Below the pieces are notes generated by a model. That model saw only the letters and a program-made list of their open reading frames with translations, was not told where the DNA came from and ran no database searches. The position numbers and the translations under genes were made by a program. DNA of 64,000 nucleotides from Actinomyces viscosus (GTDB lineage: Bacteria > Actinomycetota > Actinomycetes > Actinomycetales > Actinomycetaceae), in contig NZ_LR134477.1 of NCBI RefSeq assembly GCF_900637975.1, forward strand, positions 744,001 through 808,000. Direction: 5' to 3'. Positions within the stretch are counted from its first letter, which is position 1; each line of letters opens with the position of its first letter. Shown here one piece after another: positions 47,201 to 55,807 of this stretch.

Positions 47201-48978
47201 ACACACTCGAGACGGAGGTGCCCGGGACGACATACGGAGAGGTGACCCTCGTTCGCCGCGTGGCGCGTGAGATACACGAGGACCGGAGGTGGCTGCTCAT
47301 TGCAGGAGCCCTCGGGCTACTGGCTGGCCTGGCGAACGCTGCTCTACCGTTTCTCACCACTGCTGCTCTTGACGCGGCGGTGGCCAACCGCGGCACGACC
47401 CGGGTCCTCGTGCTGCTGGCTATCGGTGCGCTCGTGGGGAGCACCGGCTGGTTGCTCGGCGTCGTCAGTGGCGGATTGGCAGGTGCTGCCTCGGAAAATC
47501 TGGTACTCCAGTTGCGCCGCTCCCTTCTCCAAGCGTTCCCTGAGAAGGGGCTCGCCTTCTTCCAATCGCACGCAACGGGCAACCTCGCGTCACGCGTAGT
47601 GGTAGACACCGCTCAGGTGGGGGGCATAATCCGCACGATAGTGGGAGCTCTCAGTGATACTACGCTAGTTATCAGCCTATCAGTCGTCCTGTTCGTGATC
47701 GATTTAGAGCTCGGTGCCGTGACGCTTGCGCTCGGTGCGCTCATCTGCGCGATCACTTTCATGTTCCGCAAGGTAAGCCGTATCTACGCCCGACGTATGG
47801 CGCAGTCCACCGGTGCGCTTGCGGGTCACGTCTTCGAGATCACGGCAGGTGCCGAGGTGATCCGGTCGTTCGGTGCAGAAACGTTGGCCGAACGCGAGTT
47901 CGACGAACTGCACAGCAGGTGGTACCAGGTGACGCTCGCCGTGAACAGGCTATTTAGTGGGATCTTCCCCGCACTGGTTGCCCTGACCGGTTGTGCCACT
48001 GTGGCCGTTGTGGCTGTCGGCGGCCCGAGGGTTGCGGACGGCAGCCTGGTCCTGTCGACATGGTTCCTCTTCCTCCAGTGCGTCGCCCTGTTCTGGGGGC
48101 CGATCACCGGCCTATCCTCGGTGTGGAGCTCCGTGCAATCCGGTCTGGCCTCTGCCGAGCGAGTCTTCTCGGTGATCGACGAACAGCCTCAGGGGCTGCT
48201 CACTGGCACTGTGGTGCCCGAGGAGTTGAAGGGCCGAATCGAAGTGGACAACGTGTCCTTCCGGTATGCCGGTGCGGCTGACGACCAACTCCACAACGTT
48301 TCCCTGTCGGTCGAGACAGGGGAGCGGATCGCTATCGTCGGACCGACGGGTGCTGGCAAGACCACCTTGCTCAAGCTGCTCCTCGGGGCGTTCGGCAACT
48401 ACCGCGGCGACATCCGGTTCGTGGGGATCGAGCTGCGGAACATCGACCCAGCCGCCTTGCGTCGGGGTATCGGGGTGGTCACTCAGGAGGTCTACCTATT
48501 TGAGGGGTCCGTCGCGGACAACATCGCAGCCGGCCTCCCAGGGGCGACTCGGGAGCAGGTGGAAGCGGTCTGTTCCCGGCTAGCTGGCGGCGACTGGGTG
48601 ACGTTGTTCGATGAGGGGCTCGACACCAAGCTCCAGCAGAATGGTGCGCAGCTGTCGGCCGGGCAACGCCAGCTCATCGTCCTGGCGCGCGTGCTGCTCG
48701 AGGACCCGGACATCCTCGTGCTCGACGAACCCACCTCCAACCTCGACCCCTTGACCGATTGGAGCGTGCAACAGGCGCTGAGTGACGCCTCCCGCGGGAG
48801 GACCTGCATCATGGTCGCCCACCGGCCCCAGACGTTGTACTGGGTGGACCGCGTGGTCGTTATTCGGAACGGCACTGTCGAGGCACAGGGCCACGTCAAC
48901 GAGGTCAAGGTCAGGGACGAGGACCTCGCAGGAGCCCCGCTTGCTGGTCCCGGTAGTTCGCCGTCGGAAGGCACGTGA
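47188..48978 (+). CDS. ABC exporter half-transporter, catalytically complete
   Basis: 596 residues from ATG 47188, with GGAG 7-8 bases upstream. Membrane domain followed by an ATPase with Walker A GPTGAGKTT (about 386), signature LSAGQRQL, Walker B VLDEPTSNLDP and H-loop VAHRP, all intact. Forms a heterodimer with the degenerate half encoded just upstream and most likely exports the cluster product. Could also provide self-protection. Confidence 0.92.
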   Translation: MGLLDTLETEVPGTTYGEVTLVRRVAREIHEDRRWLLIAGALGLLAGLANAALPFLTTAALDAAVANRGTTRVLVLLAIGALVGSTGWLLGVVSGGLAGAASENLVLQLRRSLLQAFPEKGLAFFQSHATGNLASRVVVDTAQVGGIIRTIVGALSDTTLVISLSVVLFVIDLELGAVTLALGALICAITFMFRKVSRIYARRMAQSTGALAGHVFEITAGAEVIRSFGAETLAEREFDELHSRWYQVTLAVNRLFSGIFPALVALTGCATVAVVAVGGPRVADGSLVLSTWFLFLQCVALFWGPITGLSSVWSSVQSGLASAERVFSVIDEQPQGLLTGTVVPEELKGRIEVDNVSFRYAGAADDQLHNVSLSVETGERIAIVGPTGAGKTTLLKLLLGAFGNYRGDIRFVGIELRNIDPAALRRGIGVVTQEVYLFEGSVADNIAAGLPGATREQVEAVCSRLAGGDWVTLFDEGLDTKLQQNGAQLSAGQRQLIVLARVLLEDPDILVLDEPTSNLDPLTDWSVQQALSDASRGRTCIMVAHRPQTLYWVDRVVVIRNGTVEAQGHVNEVKVRDEDLAGAPLAGPGSSPSEGT

Positions 48979-50201
48979 TGAAACTCGAATTGACCGGCTC
49001 ACTGACCGACGCACATGGCACAATGAACGCGGATGAGTTGACCACGTTGGTGGCTTCGCGAAGCCCGTCACCCGGTACTCCGTCGATCGTGCCTGCCTCG
49101 GGAGACCGAGATGCCGTCGTCGACCTGATCGCTGTCCTCGCGGTCGGTGGATGTGCTGTGCCCGTCGACCCACAGTCATCGGCTGAGGACCAGGCCGAGC
49201 TCGCTACCCGGCTCGGTTTGTCAAGCGGCCATGATATGCCTGACCTCACTAGTACGGCGCTTGTGCTGTCCAGCTCCGGATCGAACGGTCGGCCCAAACT
49301 CGTGCGGCACAGCCTCGACTCGACGCTCGTCGGAGTGGCGGTCTACCGGCAGCGTTTCGGCATCACACCGGACGACGTGGTGTTGCTCGCCGTACCATGG
49401 TGTCACTCGTTCGGTCTCATCGCCGGCCTACTCACGGCGGTGTCGTCAGGGGCACGTGTGGTCGTCCTTCCCCGGATCACTCCGCCAGCGGTCCATGAGG
49501 CGGTGGCGCGTGAAAACGCGACCGTTCTGCTGTGCACGCCCCTGCTCGTGGACCTGCTGGTGCGCACGGCATCAGCTGCGTCATACCGTGGCCTACGCGT
49601 CGCGATCAGTTCTGGTTCCCCCCTGTCTGCCAGCCGTCGTGACGCGTTCGAGAGCCGGTTCGGGTGCAGGGTCGTCCAGGCTTACGGGTCGACGGAGACA
49701 GGCGTGCTTGCGATCGAAGGCGATCTCCCATGCTCGGGTCACTTGGGTCCGCTGGTGGACGGGGTCGAAGCACGTTGTGAGGCTGACGGTACCTTGATGG
49801 TAAGGACGCCGGGGCTCTTCCAGGGCTACGTGGGTGCGCCAGCGTGCGATCGGAGGGGGTACTACGACACAGGTGACATTGCGGTCTGCGAGCCCGACGG
49901 CTGCATCACACTGCAGGCTCGGAAAAGGACGTTCATCAACGTCGGAGGTAAGAAGGTCAACCCGTCCCGGGTCGCCGACATCCTCACTGCTCACCCAGCG
50001 GTCGTGCAGGCGCGGGTGTTTGGGATGGACGCTGGCGAGGAGCAAGTTGTGGGCGCCGAGGTGGCTGCCGAGGGAGTCACCGTTGCTGAGCTGTTGACCC
50101 ATTGCCGGGAAAGGCTTCTTTCGTACGAGGTTCCTTGTACTGTGCGGATCACGCGGTCCCTACCGACCGGTGGTCTAGATAAGGTGAGGGCAGACGCGTG
50201 A
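48978..50201 (+). CDS. Compact AMP-forming acyl/amino-acid ligase
   Basis: 407 residues, about 100 fewer than a full ANL enzyme; the shortage is at the N-terminus. Core motifs are present: A3 SSSGSNGRPKLV (unusual Ser/Asn), WCHSFGLIAG, A5 YGSTETG, A7 YYDTGDIAV, A8 RKRTFINVGGKKVNP, and LPTGGLDKV with a likely catalytic Lys. The similarity is closer to benzoate/fatty acyl-CoA or acyl-ACP ligases than to NRPS A domains. Likely loads one of the two carriers. Start ATG 48978 (TGATG overlap) has GGAAGG 7 bases upstream; GTG 48975 is the alternative. Confidence 0.85.
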   Translation: MKLELTGSLTDAHGTMNADELTTLVASRSPSPGTPSIVPASGDRDAVVDLIAVLAVGGCAVPVDPQSSAEDQAELATRLGLSSGHDMPDLTSTALVLSSSGSNGRPKLVRHSLDSTLVGVAVYRQRFGITPDDVVLLAVPWCHSFGLIAGLLTAVSSGARVVVLPRITPPAVHEAVARENATVLLCTPLLVDLLVRTASAASYRGLRVAISSGSPLSASRRDAFESRFGCRVVQAYGSTETGVLAIEGDLPCSGHLGPLVDGVEARCEADGTLMVRTPGLFQGYVGAPACDRRGYYDTGDIAVCEPDGCITLQARKRTFINVGGKKVNPSRVADILTAHPAVVQARVFGMDAGEEQVVGAEVAAEGVTVAELLTHCRERLLSYEVPCTVRITRSLPTGGLDKVRADA

Positions 50202-50206
50202 TCCCT

Positions 50207-50938
50207 CTAGCCCCTGGTCACGCGCAGCTCGCAGACGTAGCCGAGTCGGTCTTCTACCTCGACCAGATCTATCCGGCTGATGTCTGCGAGCCGAGGAAGC
50301 ACGAGCAGCATCTGATGACTGCTCGAAGGGGTCTCCGGACCGATAATCTGCAGCTCACCACCGACCCTGAGGCTTCTTCTTCCGATCATCGTAGTGTCAC
50401 GCTGCACAGTGACCGGCTCCATCGTGAGTCCGCCTTCCGCGTGCGCGCTTACCTCGGCGATGACCAACGAGTCGACCGAGGGACCAGCTGCGCGGTCGTG
50501 CGGGTAGACGACCTGCTCCATCGACACCACCGCGACGTGGCCGAAGGCGCCCTGGGCACACCAGCCCTGAGCGACCTGCAGAGCTACGAACAGGGTAGCC
50601 CGGCCAATGGCCGCCACCGACGCGAGTGTTGCCTCCGAGCCGAGCCGGTGCAGAAGGTAGGGGCCCGGCAGAAGGTTCTCGTTGCTGTCCGGTTGCGCGG
50701 TCGCCAGCACGATCGCATCGGCGCGCGAGAGCCAGGGAGCCAGCTCGACCGCAGCGTCGGCCAGATCTACGAATCGCGTGGCAGTCTCCCGTCCCGGGAG
50801 GCCGGACGGCATCTGCGGCAGGTCGGCAGCGTCATACGGACTCACCGCTTTTGCGGGCGTAAGCGCCAGGCCTCCAAGCAGTTCGGCCAGAGGTTTTCCA
50901 GCACAACTGGTCAACGAATTCAGGTACGTGGGTCCCAC
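50207..50938 (-). CDS. Thiolase-fold (KAS III-like) protein lacking the catalytic Cys
   Basis: 243 residues on the strand opposite to the surrounding operon. The stretch SRADAIVLATAQPDSNENLLPG, LGSEATLASVAAIGRATLFVAL and HVAVVSMEQV aligns by eye to the 58360-59301 KAS III-like protein (VTHVVAARTN, LACASGLGAL, ATCLVVAGEP), but the Cys position is replaced (VAAIGRATL). It is also shorter, with no His/Asn region. The GTG start follows a TACACT -10 box. A non-catalytic partner or scaffold for the other KAS III-like protein is one reading; a relic is another. Confidence 0.65.
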   Translation of the reverse strand: MGPTYLNSLTSCAGKPLAELLGGLALTPAKAVSPYDAADLPQMPSGLPGRETATRFVDLADAAVELAPWLSRADAIVLATAQPDSNENLLPGPYLLHRLGSEATLASVAAIGRATLFVALQVAQGWCAQGAFGHVAVVSMEQVVYPHDRAAGPSVDSLVIAEVSAHAEGGLTMEPVTVQRDTTMIGRRSLRVGGELQIIGPETPSSSHQMLLVLPRLADISRIDLVEVEDRLGYVCELRVTRG

Positions 50939-50992
50939 AGCAGACAGTGTAAAGCGGTTGGCCTATCGTCTAAGCGACGGAAAGGTGAGGCG
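50939..50992. promoter_or_regulatory. Divergent promoter region inside the cluster
   Basis: On the - strand TTAGAC and TACACT (about 16-17 bases apart) precede GTG 50938 for a leaderless message. The + strand holds a GGAAAGGTGAGG ribosome site before ATG 50993. The only real break in the coupled + strand series is here. Confidence 0.5.
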
Positions 50993-52204
50993 ATGACGGT
51001 ACATGATGGAAGAACGACGGGTATCGACCTCTACGGTCCCACAGTGGGCGACATGGAGGCAGAGGCGGCTGCCCAGGTGATCCGCTCGGGACGACTGTCC
51101 CAGGGTACTCAGGTGGCTGAGGTCGAAGCCACAGTGGCCGAGCTAATGGGAGCTCAGGTCGTCGCGGTCAGCAGCGGATCGGCCGCGCTAGACGTCGTGA
51201 TACACATGCTGGACATGCAACCCGGAGACGAGGTCATCATGCCGTCGTTGACGTTCGCGGCTGGCGCGGCGTCTGTGCTGCGGCGACGTGGTGTTCCGCG
51301 CTTTGTCGACGTGGTGTCGCCGGAGCACCCGGTGCTGTCGTATGACGCAGTGAGCGCCGCGCTCACCGAGCGTACCCGTGCCGTGGTCACCATGCACTAC
51401 GGCGGATACCCGGCGATTGGCCAGGCGCTAGTCGAGACGTGCCGGTCCGCCGGTGTACCTCTGATCGAGGACTCTGCTCACGCCTTTGCTACCCCTAATA
51501 AGCTGGGTGTGCTCGGGGCGATTGGGGACCTGGGCATCCTCAGCACGTTCGCTACCAAGAACGTGACAAGCGCTGAAGGGGGTTTCGTCGTGGCCCGGAA
51601 CCCTGAGCACTTCGAGCGCGCTCATCGCCTCCGCAACCACGGTTACGCCCCCGGACGGGGGGCCAGGAACTGGGGAGAAAACGACGGTGGGGATTCCCAA
51701 GAGCTACGCCTTTGGGCAGATGCTAGAGGGGTGCGCATGCGGTACGACATCATGGAGGCTGGTTTCAACTACCGTATGTCGGACGTGCACGCGGCCGTCC
51801 TGGCCGGGCAGCTGCGGCGGCGCGAGGCGGACCAGCACCGTCGGGAGCGCGTCGTCCTGCGCTATCGTAAGAACCTCGCCAGTACCGAGCAGGTGGTGCC
51901 CATATGCCGCGATGTCCCTGTGGAAAGCTCTGGCTTGCACCTCATGGTGGCGATCTGTTCCTCGAGCGAGCTGCGAGACAATGTCACTGCTGCGCTGGAC
52001 GAGGCTGGGATCGGGTGGGCGTTGCACTACCCACCGACCCACCTGCTCTCAGCATTCGAGCATCTTGCACCGGTTGACTCCTTGCCGCAGACAATGGCGG
52101 TTGCCCGGCGCGCGGTGTCCCTGCCGCTGCACTCCACTCTGACCGAGGCTCATGTCGACCGAGTCTGCGAGGTCGTGCTATCGGCGGTGGAGGATCACGC
52201 CTGA
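50993..52204 (+). CDS. DegT/DnrJ/EryC1/StrS-family aminotransferase
   Basis: 403 residues from ATG 50993 (GGTGAGG upstream). PLP-dependent sugar aminotransferase: SSGSAALDVVIHML at the phosphate-binding turn, PSLTFAAGAASVLRRRGVPRFVDV, LIEDSAHAF (Asp binds the PLP nitrogen), and the Schiff-base Lys in TFATKNVTSAEGGF (about residue 188). Probably installs an amino group on a keto-sugar or cyclic polyol in the pathway. The frame is open 265 residues upstream but that part is antisense to the KAS III-like gene and is not coding. Confidence 0.92.
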   Translation: MTVHDGRTTGIDLYGPTVGDMEAEAAAQVIRSGRLSQGTQVAEVEATVAELMGAQVVAVSSGSAALDVVIHMLDMQPGDEVIMPSLTFAAGAASVLRRRGVPRFVDVVSPEHPVLSYDAVSAALTERTRAVVTMHYGGYPAIGQALVETCRSAGVPLIEDSAHAFATPNKLGVLGAIGDLGILSTFATKNVTSAEGGFVVARNPEHFERAHRLRNHGYAPGRGARNWGENDGGDSQELRLWADARGVRMRYDIMEAGFNYRMSDVHAAVLAGQLRRREADQHRRERVVLRYRKNLASTEQVVPICRDVPVESSGLHLMVAICSSSELRDNVTAALDEAGIGWALHYPPTHLLSAFEHLAPVDSLPQTMAVARRAVSLPLHSTLTEAHVDRVCEVVLSAVEDHA

Positions 52205-53901
52205 TGAGGTGCGTTATGGGAGTGACCTGGTTCGGTACAGGGGGCATCCACTGGCTGGATGAGCAGCAGCAGACAGAGTTGTACAAAGACGCTGTCACGA
52301 TGGTCCAGGCAGGACTTTCCGTGGTGCGTCTCTTCGTTCCGGCAGCGAATCTGATGGAGCAGCGGCTCCCAGCGACGATCGACCAGGTCCGTGCTGCTGT
52401 CGATGCCGCCCAAGCTGCGGGCTTATCCGTCATCATCTCGGCTCCGACATTCTGGATGAACGGTATGGTGCTTCCGCCCGCTGATCCTTCTGGGGTAGCA
52501 GTGTTCGAAAATGAGGCTTCGCTAGAACAAGCTGAGGCCATGCTGCGGGGGTTGGCCGCTGGCCTACGCGACTGCAGCCAGGCTCTTATCTACGACCTTG
52601 GGGACGAGATCTTTCACGCCCGCCGCTCGACAAACCTCCCCGTAGCGGCCGTGCGTCGATGGTTCAAGCGTATGACGTCGGCCGTCCGGTCGCAGGATTC
52701 TGGTGCGGTGGTCATGCAGTGCCATGACGCAGGTTGGGGCACCAACGCGGGCCGGCGCTGGCTGTTGGCTGCGAACCCCGTGGACCTCATCGGGGTCCAC
52801 GCCTTCCCGCTGTGGTCCCCGGTGCGTCTCGAGTCGCACGCGGATCGGCGGGCGACAATGCTGCTTCCTTTCCTCGTGGCAGTCGTGGCGGCCTGGCAGC
52901 GGGTGGTCGTCGATGAACTCACGTGCTACGGCGCGGGTGAGCCCGAGACGTTGAGATATGCGCGCGCCGTCATACCGGCCTGCATGGCGCGCGGCGCCGA
53001 GTCGGTATTATGGTGGTGCTACAAGGACATCGAGTCGAGGCGCCCGCCTTATACTGGCCGTCCCTCTGAGACCGACCGAGGACTCGTGCGCCGTGACGGT
53101 ACCCCTCGGACGGTATTCGAGACGATCCGCGAACTAGCTGCGGGGGAATTAATCGCCCCGCGTCGGGCGACTGCGGCACTAGTGCTGTCCGAGCCCAGTG
53201 ACGAGCGCCGGTCGTACCTATCACCGGGACTGGACCCGCTAGAGGCAGAATTCACCGCCCACGAAGCCCTGACTACTGCGCACATTGTGCACGACGTGTG
53301 CCGTCTCAATCAGGTAGATGGCTACGACTTCCTCGTCTGTCCAGGCATGACCGACGTATCGTTCGAGACCCAGGATATCCTCATGCGGCATGTTCGCGAC
53401 GGCGGTGATCTCCTCGTGTCGTTGGGGGGCAGTGCAGGCGAGATACCGGAAGAACTGCTGGATGGGTTGCGATGCGTGGACTTCCGGCGAGACCTCTCCG
53501 GTGTGTTCCAGATAGGCAAAGATGTCGCTGGTGAGGTATCCGTTCCGGAGCTCGCCGTCCTCGAAGGGGACGGGTGGTCTTCGATCGCTCATGTCGACAA
53601 TATCCCGGCCATGTGGTATCGCACTGTGGGAAATGGCCATATCGTTGTCATCCCATGGTGGCCTGAGGCGACAGTGGGCACTAGTACCCTCCGTGTGCTG
53701 TATGACGTTGCCCTCGCGCGTATGGGGCAGCGCAGTACCTGGAACCTTCCCGATGATGTGGAGGTGCTCGCTGTGAGCCTAAATGGGAGACCAGCACATC
53801 TACTGATCAACCATGACGACACCCGGGCTCATGAGTTGCCCGGCGTGGAGGTCCCGGCGTTGGGACCGCGGTACACGTTCGTCCTGGAGGCCGACGCATG
53901 A
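52204..53901 (+). CDS. Cytoplasmic glycoside hydrolase-like TIM barrel protein
   Basis: 565 residues with no signal peptide. A (beta/alpha)8-type domain with MGVTWFGTGGIHWLD, DLGDEIF (probable acid/base Glu, about residue 135) and VVVDELTCYGAGEP (probable nucleophile Glu, about 235) resembles GH5/GH42-type beta-glycosidases; the C-terminal part contains a GH42-trimerisation-like Rossmann domain (YDFLVCPGMTDVSFETQDILMRHVRDGGDLLVSLGG). An intracellular glycosidase in a biosynthetic operon could trim or transfer a sugar. Exact family uncertain. Coupled to both neighbours. Confidence 0.75.
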   Translation: MRCVMGVTWFGTGGIHWLDEQQQTELYKDAVTMVQAGLSVVRLFVPAANLMEQRLPATIDQVRAAVDAAQAAGLSVIISAPTFWMNGMVLPPADPSGVAVFENEASLEQAEAMLRGLAAGLRDCSQALIYDLGDEIFHARRSTNLPVAAVRRWFKRMTSAVRSQDSGAVVMQCHDAGWGTNAGRRWLLAANPVDLIGVHAFPLWSPVRLESHADRRATMLLPFLVAVVAAWQRVVVDELTCYGAGEPETLRYARAVIPACMARGAESVLWWCYKDIESRRPPYTGRPSETDRGLVRRDGTPRTVFETIRELAAGELIAPRRATAALVLSEPSDERRSYLSPGLDPLEAEFTAHEALTTAHIVHDVCRLNQVDGYDFLVCPGMTDVSFETQDILMRHVRDGGDLLVSLGGSAGEIPEELLDGLRCVDFRRDLSGVFQIGKDVAGEVSVPELAVLEGDGWSSIAHVDNIPAMWYRTVGNGHIVVIPWWPEATVGTSTLRVLYDVALARMGQRSTWNLPDDVEVLAVSLNGRPAHLLINHDDTRAHELPGVEVPALGPRYTFVLEADA

Positions 53902-54761
53902 GTAACCCTGTTGTGACCGACGCACACCTCCATCTCGGAGACCGCTCGAGCGGCTTCGAAGAGCGGATGTGGCTCGACCTGTGCTGCGGGGCAGGGGACC
54001 GGGTCAACGCTCCGAACGACCCCGGCTCGATCGTTGCCGAAATGAACCGAACAGGGGTGCACCGTGCGTGTTTGCTCGCCTTCGACACGCGTCCCAGAAC
54101 TGGGACGGTCGTGACTAATGAGTCGGTGCTCGCCGCCACGGAAGCGTACCCCACCCGATTCGTTCCCTATTTGTCCGCGCCTGCCGAGCCCGAGGGAGTT
54201 GCAGAGTGTGTAAGACTTATACGATGCCGTCCAGAAGTAGGCGGCGTGAAGCTCGCACCGGCCTACGCGGGTGTTTCACCGGCGGACCCGGTCTGGGACC
54301 CGATCTATGAACTCTGCGCCCGGCGGAGGATCCCTGCACTCGTACACCTGGGATTCACCCCTTCCACCGAGGCGTCCCCTCGCTTCGTCGCTCCGATGCT
54401 GCTAGAGGAGGCAGTGGCGAGATGGCCAGGCACGTTGTTCCAGGTGGCCCATGTCGGCAACCCTTGGACCTCGGTCACCATCGACCTGATGGCGCGGCAC
54501 GAGAACGTGTGGGCTGACCTGTCGATCTTCCTTGCGTTCCGTTCCGTTCCCGAAATCTCGTCAGTCATCAAAGCGGCTCTCGACCGCGAAGTGGCGGACC
54601 GGCTCTTGTTCGGCAGCGATTGGCCCTTCGGACCGATCACCGAGTCACTCGACCATCTTCACCAGGCGCTTGATGAGCTCGGCACTGCGGTCACCGAAGA
54701 CGTCCGGGTCGGATTGCTTGGCGATAATATCTTCCGCCTGCTCAACCAGAAAGGTTCATGA
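53898..54761 (+). CDS. Amidohydrolase 2-family metal-dependent hydrolase
   Basis: 287 residues. TIM-barrel hydrolase with DAHLHLG (residues 8-14) at strand 1, GGVKLAPAYAG, LVHLGF (metal His), VAHVGNPW and C-terminal GSDWPFG, the pattern of ACMSD-like decarboxylases and lactonases. The acting substrate is unknown; hydrolysis or decarboxylation of a pathway intermediate is likely. Overlaps the genes on both sides by 4 bases. Confidence 0.87.
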   Translation: MSNPVVTDAHLHLGDRSSGFEERMWLDLCCGAGDRVNAPNDPGSIVAEMNRTGVHRACLLAFDTRPRTGTVVTNESVLAATEAYPTRFVPYLSAPAEPEGVAECVRLIRCRPEVGGVKLAPAYAGVSPADPVWDPIYELCARRRIPALVHLGFTPSTEASPRFVAPMLLEEAVARWPGTLFQVAHVGNPWTSVTIDLMARHENVWADLSIFLAFRSVPEISSVIKAALDREVADRLLFGSDWPFGPITESLDHLHQALDELGTAVTEDVRVGLLGDNIFRLLNQKGS

Positions 54762-55807
54762 TGCACGCTCTTCGCATGGCTGGTCCCCGGCAGCTGGTCG
54801 TCGATCACGCCGCCCCCAGCCCGACTCCTGGCCCGCAGGACGCCGTAGTACGGGTATGGTACTCGTCCCTGTGCGGCACAGACTTGCATGCGCTGCGCGA
54901 CGAGCTCCCAGGCTTCCGCTGGGGCGGGATCAGCGGGCATGAGGCCGTAGGTGAGGTGGTGGCTGTCGGGGCAGAGGTCAAGCGGCGCCATCCGGGTGAC
55001 GTTGTTGTGGTCTCAGACGTGGTCGCCTGTGGGCAATGCAGGGCCTGTGAACGCGGCTACCACTATCAGTGTGACCGGGTAGGTCTGTTCGGCTACGGTA
55101 CTGTGGTCGGAGACATAGCGTACGACGGAACTCACGCGGAGTTTATGCGCGTCCCGTTTGCAGACACGGTGCTGGTGCCACTGCCAGAGGGCATCGACCC
55201 ACGAGTTGGGCTGCTGGCCGCGGATGCCCTTTCCACGGCATACCAGGCAGTAAAGGCTGCAGGGGTCGTTGAAGGTCACTCGTGCGCAGTTGTAGGAGCT
55301 GGGCCAGTCGGCCTGCTTTCCGCTTCCGTCGCTCGCGCGCTCGGGGCCGCTCGGGTTGTCGTCATTGATCCGATCCTCCGCCGTCGAGAGGTTGCCGCCC
55401 GTGAGGTGGCCGATGTGGCCTGGCACCCGGATGAGGCCGCAGACAATGGTGAAGTGTTCGACGCGTGCATTGAGGCTGTTGGCTCCAACGCCGCCCTACT
55501 CCAGTGTTGCCTGCTGGTCGGCCCGCATAGCGTCGTCAGCGTGGTCGGCTCGAACCCAAGCGAGGCGTCGCCCGTTCCGGCGACTCGCCTCTTCGCTCAG
55601 GAAGCTACGCTGCGCTGGGTGGTGGGTAACCCCATCCTTGCGGCGGGGCGGGCGTTGCGCCTAATGGCTCAGACCGCCACGGCTCCGACGTTTGTCTTCG
55701 ACTCGTCTTGCGAGCTCGTCCGGACACCACAGTTGCTCCCGGCTTTCGATGCGGGTGAACTCGTGAAGATACTCATACACAATGCCCCCGATGGAGGACG
55801 TCAATGA
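54758..55807 (+). CDS. Zinc-dependent alcohol dehydrogenase (MDR family)
   Basis: 349 residues. Catalytic-zinc Cys in LCGTDLHAL (about residue 39) and GHEAVGEVVAVG, structural-zinc cysteines in CGQCRACERGYHYQC, and NAD-binding VVGAGPVGLLSASVARALGA. Resembles threonine/sorbitol/inositol-type dehydrogenases. Together with the adjacent aldehyde dehydrogenase it could take an alcohol to an acid in two steps. ATG 54758 gives MM; 54761 is the alternative. Confidence 0.9.
   Translation: MMHALRMAGPRQLVVDHAAPSPTPGPQDAVVRVWYSSLCGTDLHALRDELPGFRWGGISGHEAVGEVVAVGAEVKRRHPGDVVVVSDVVACGQCRACERGYHYQCDRVGLFGYGTVVGDIAYDGTHAEFMRVPFADTVLVPLPEGIDPRVGLLAADALSTAYQAVKAAGVVEGHSCAVVGAGPVGLLSASVARALGAARVVVIDPILRRREVAAREVADVAWHPDEAADNGEVFDACIEAVGSNAALLQCCLLVGPHSVVSVVGSNPSEASPVPATRLFAQEATLRWVVGNPILAAGRALRLMAQTATAPTFVFDSSCELVRTPQLLPAFDAGELVKILIHNAPDGGRQ

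Noticed and set aside
50198-50992. 265-residue N-terminal extension of the DegT aminotransferase
   Set aside because: The extension has no family similarity, is antisense to the KAS III-like gene, and a good ribosome site precedes ATG 50993.
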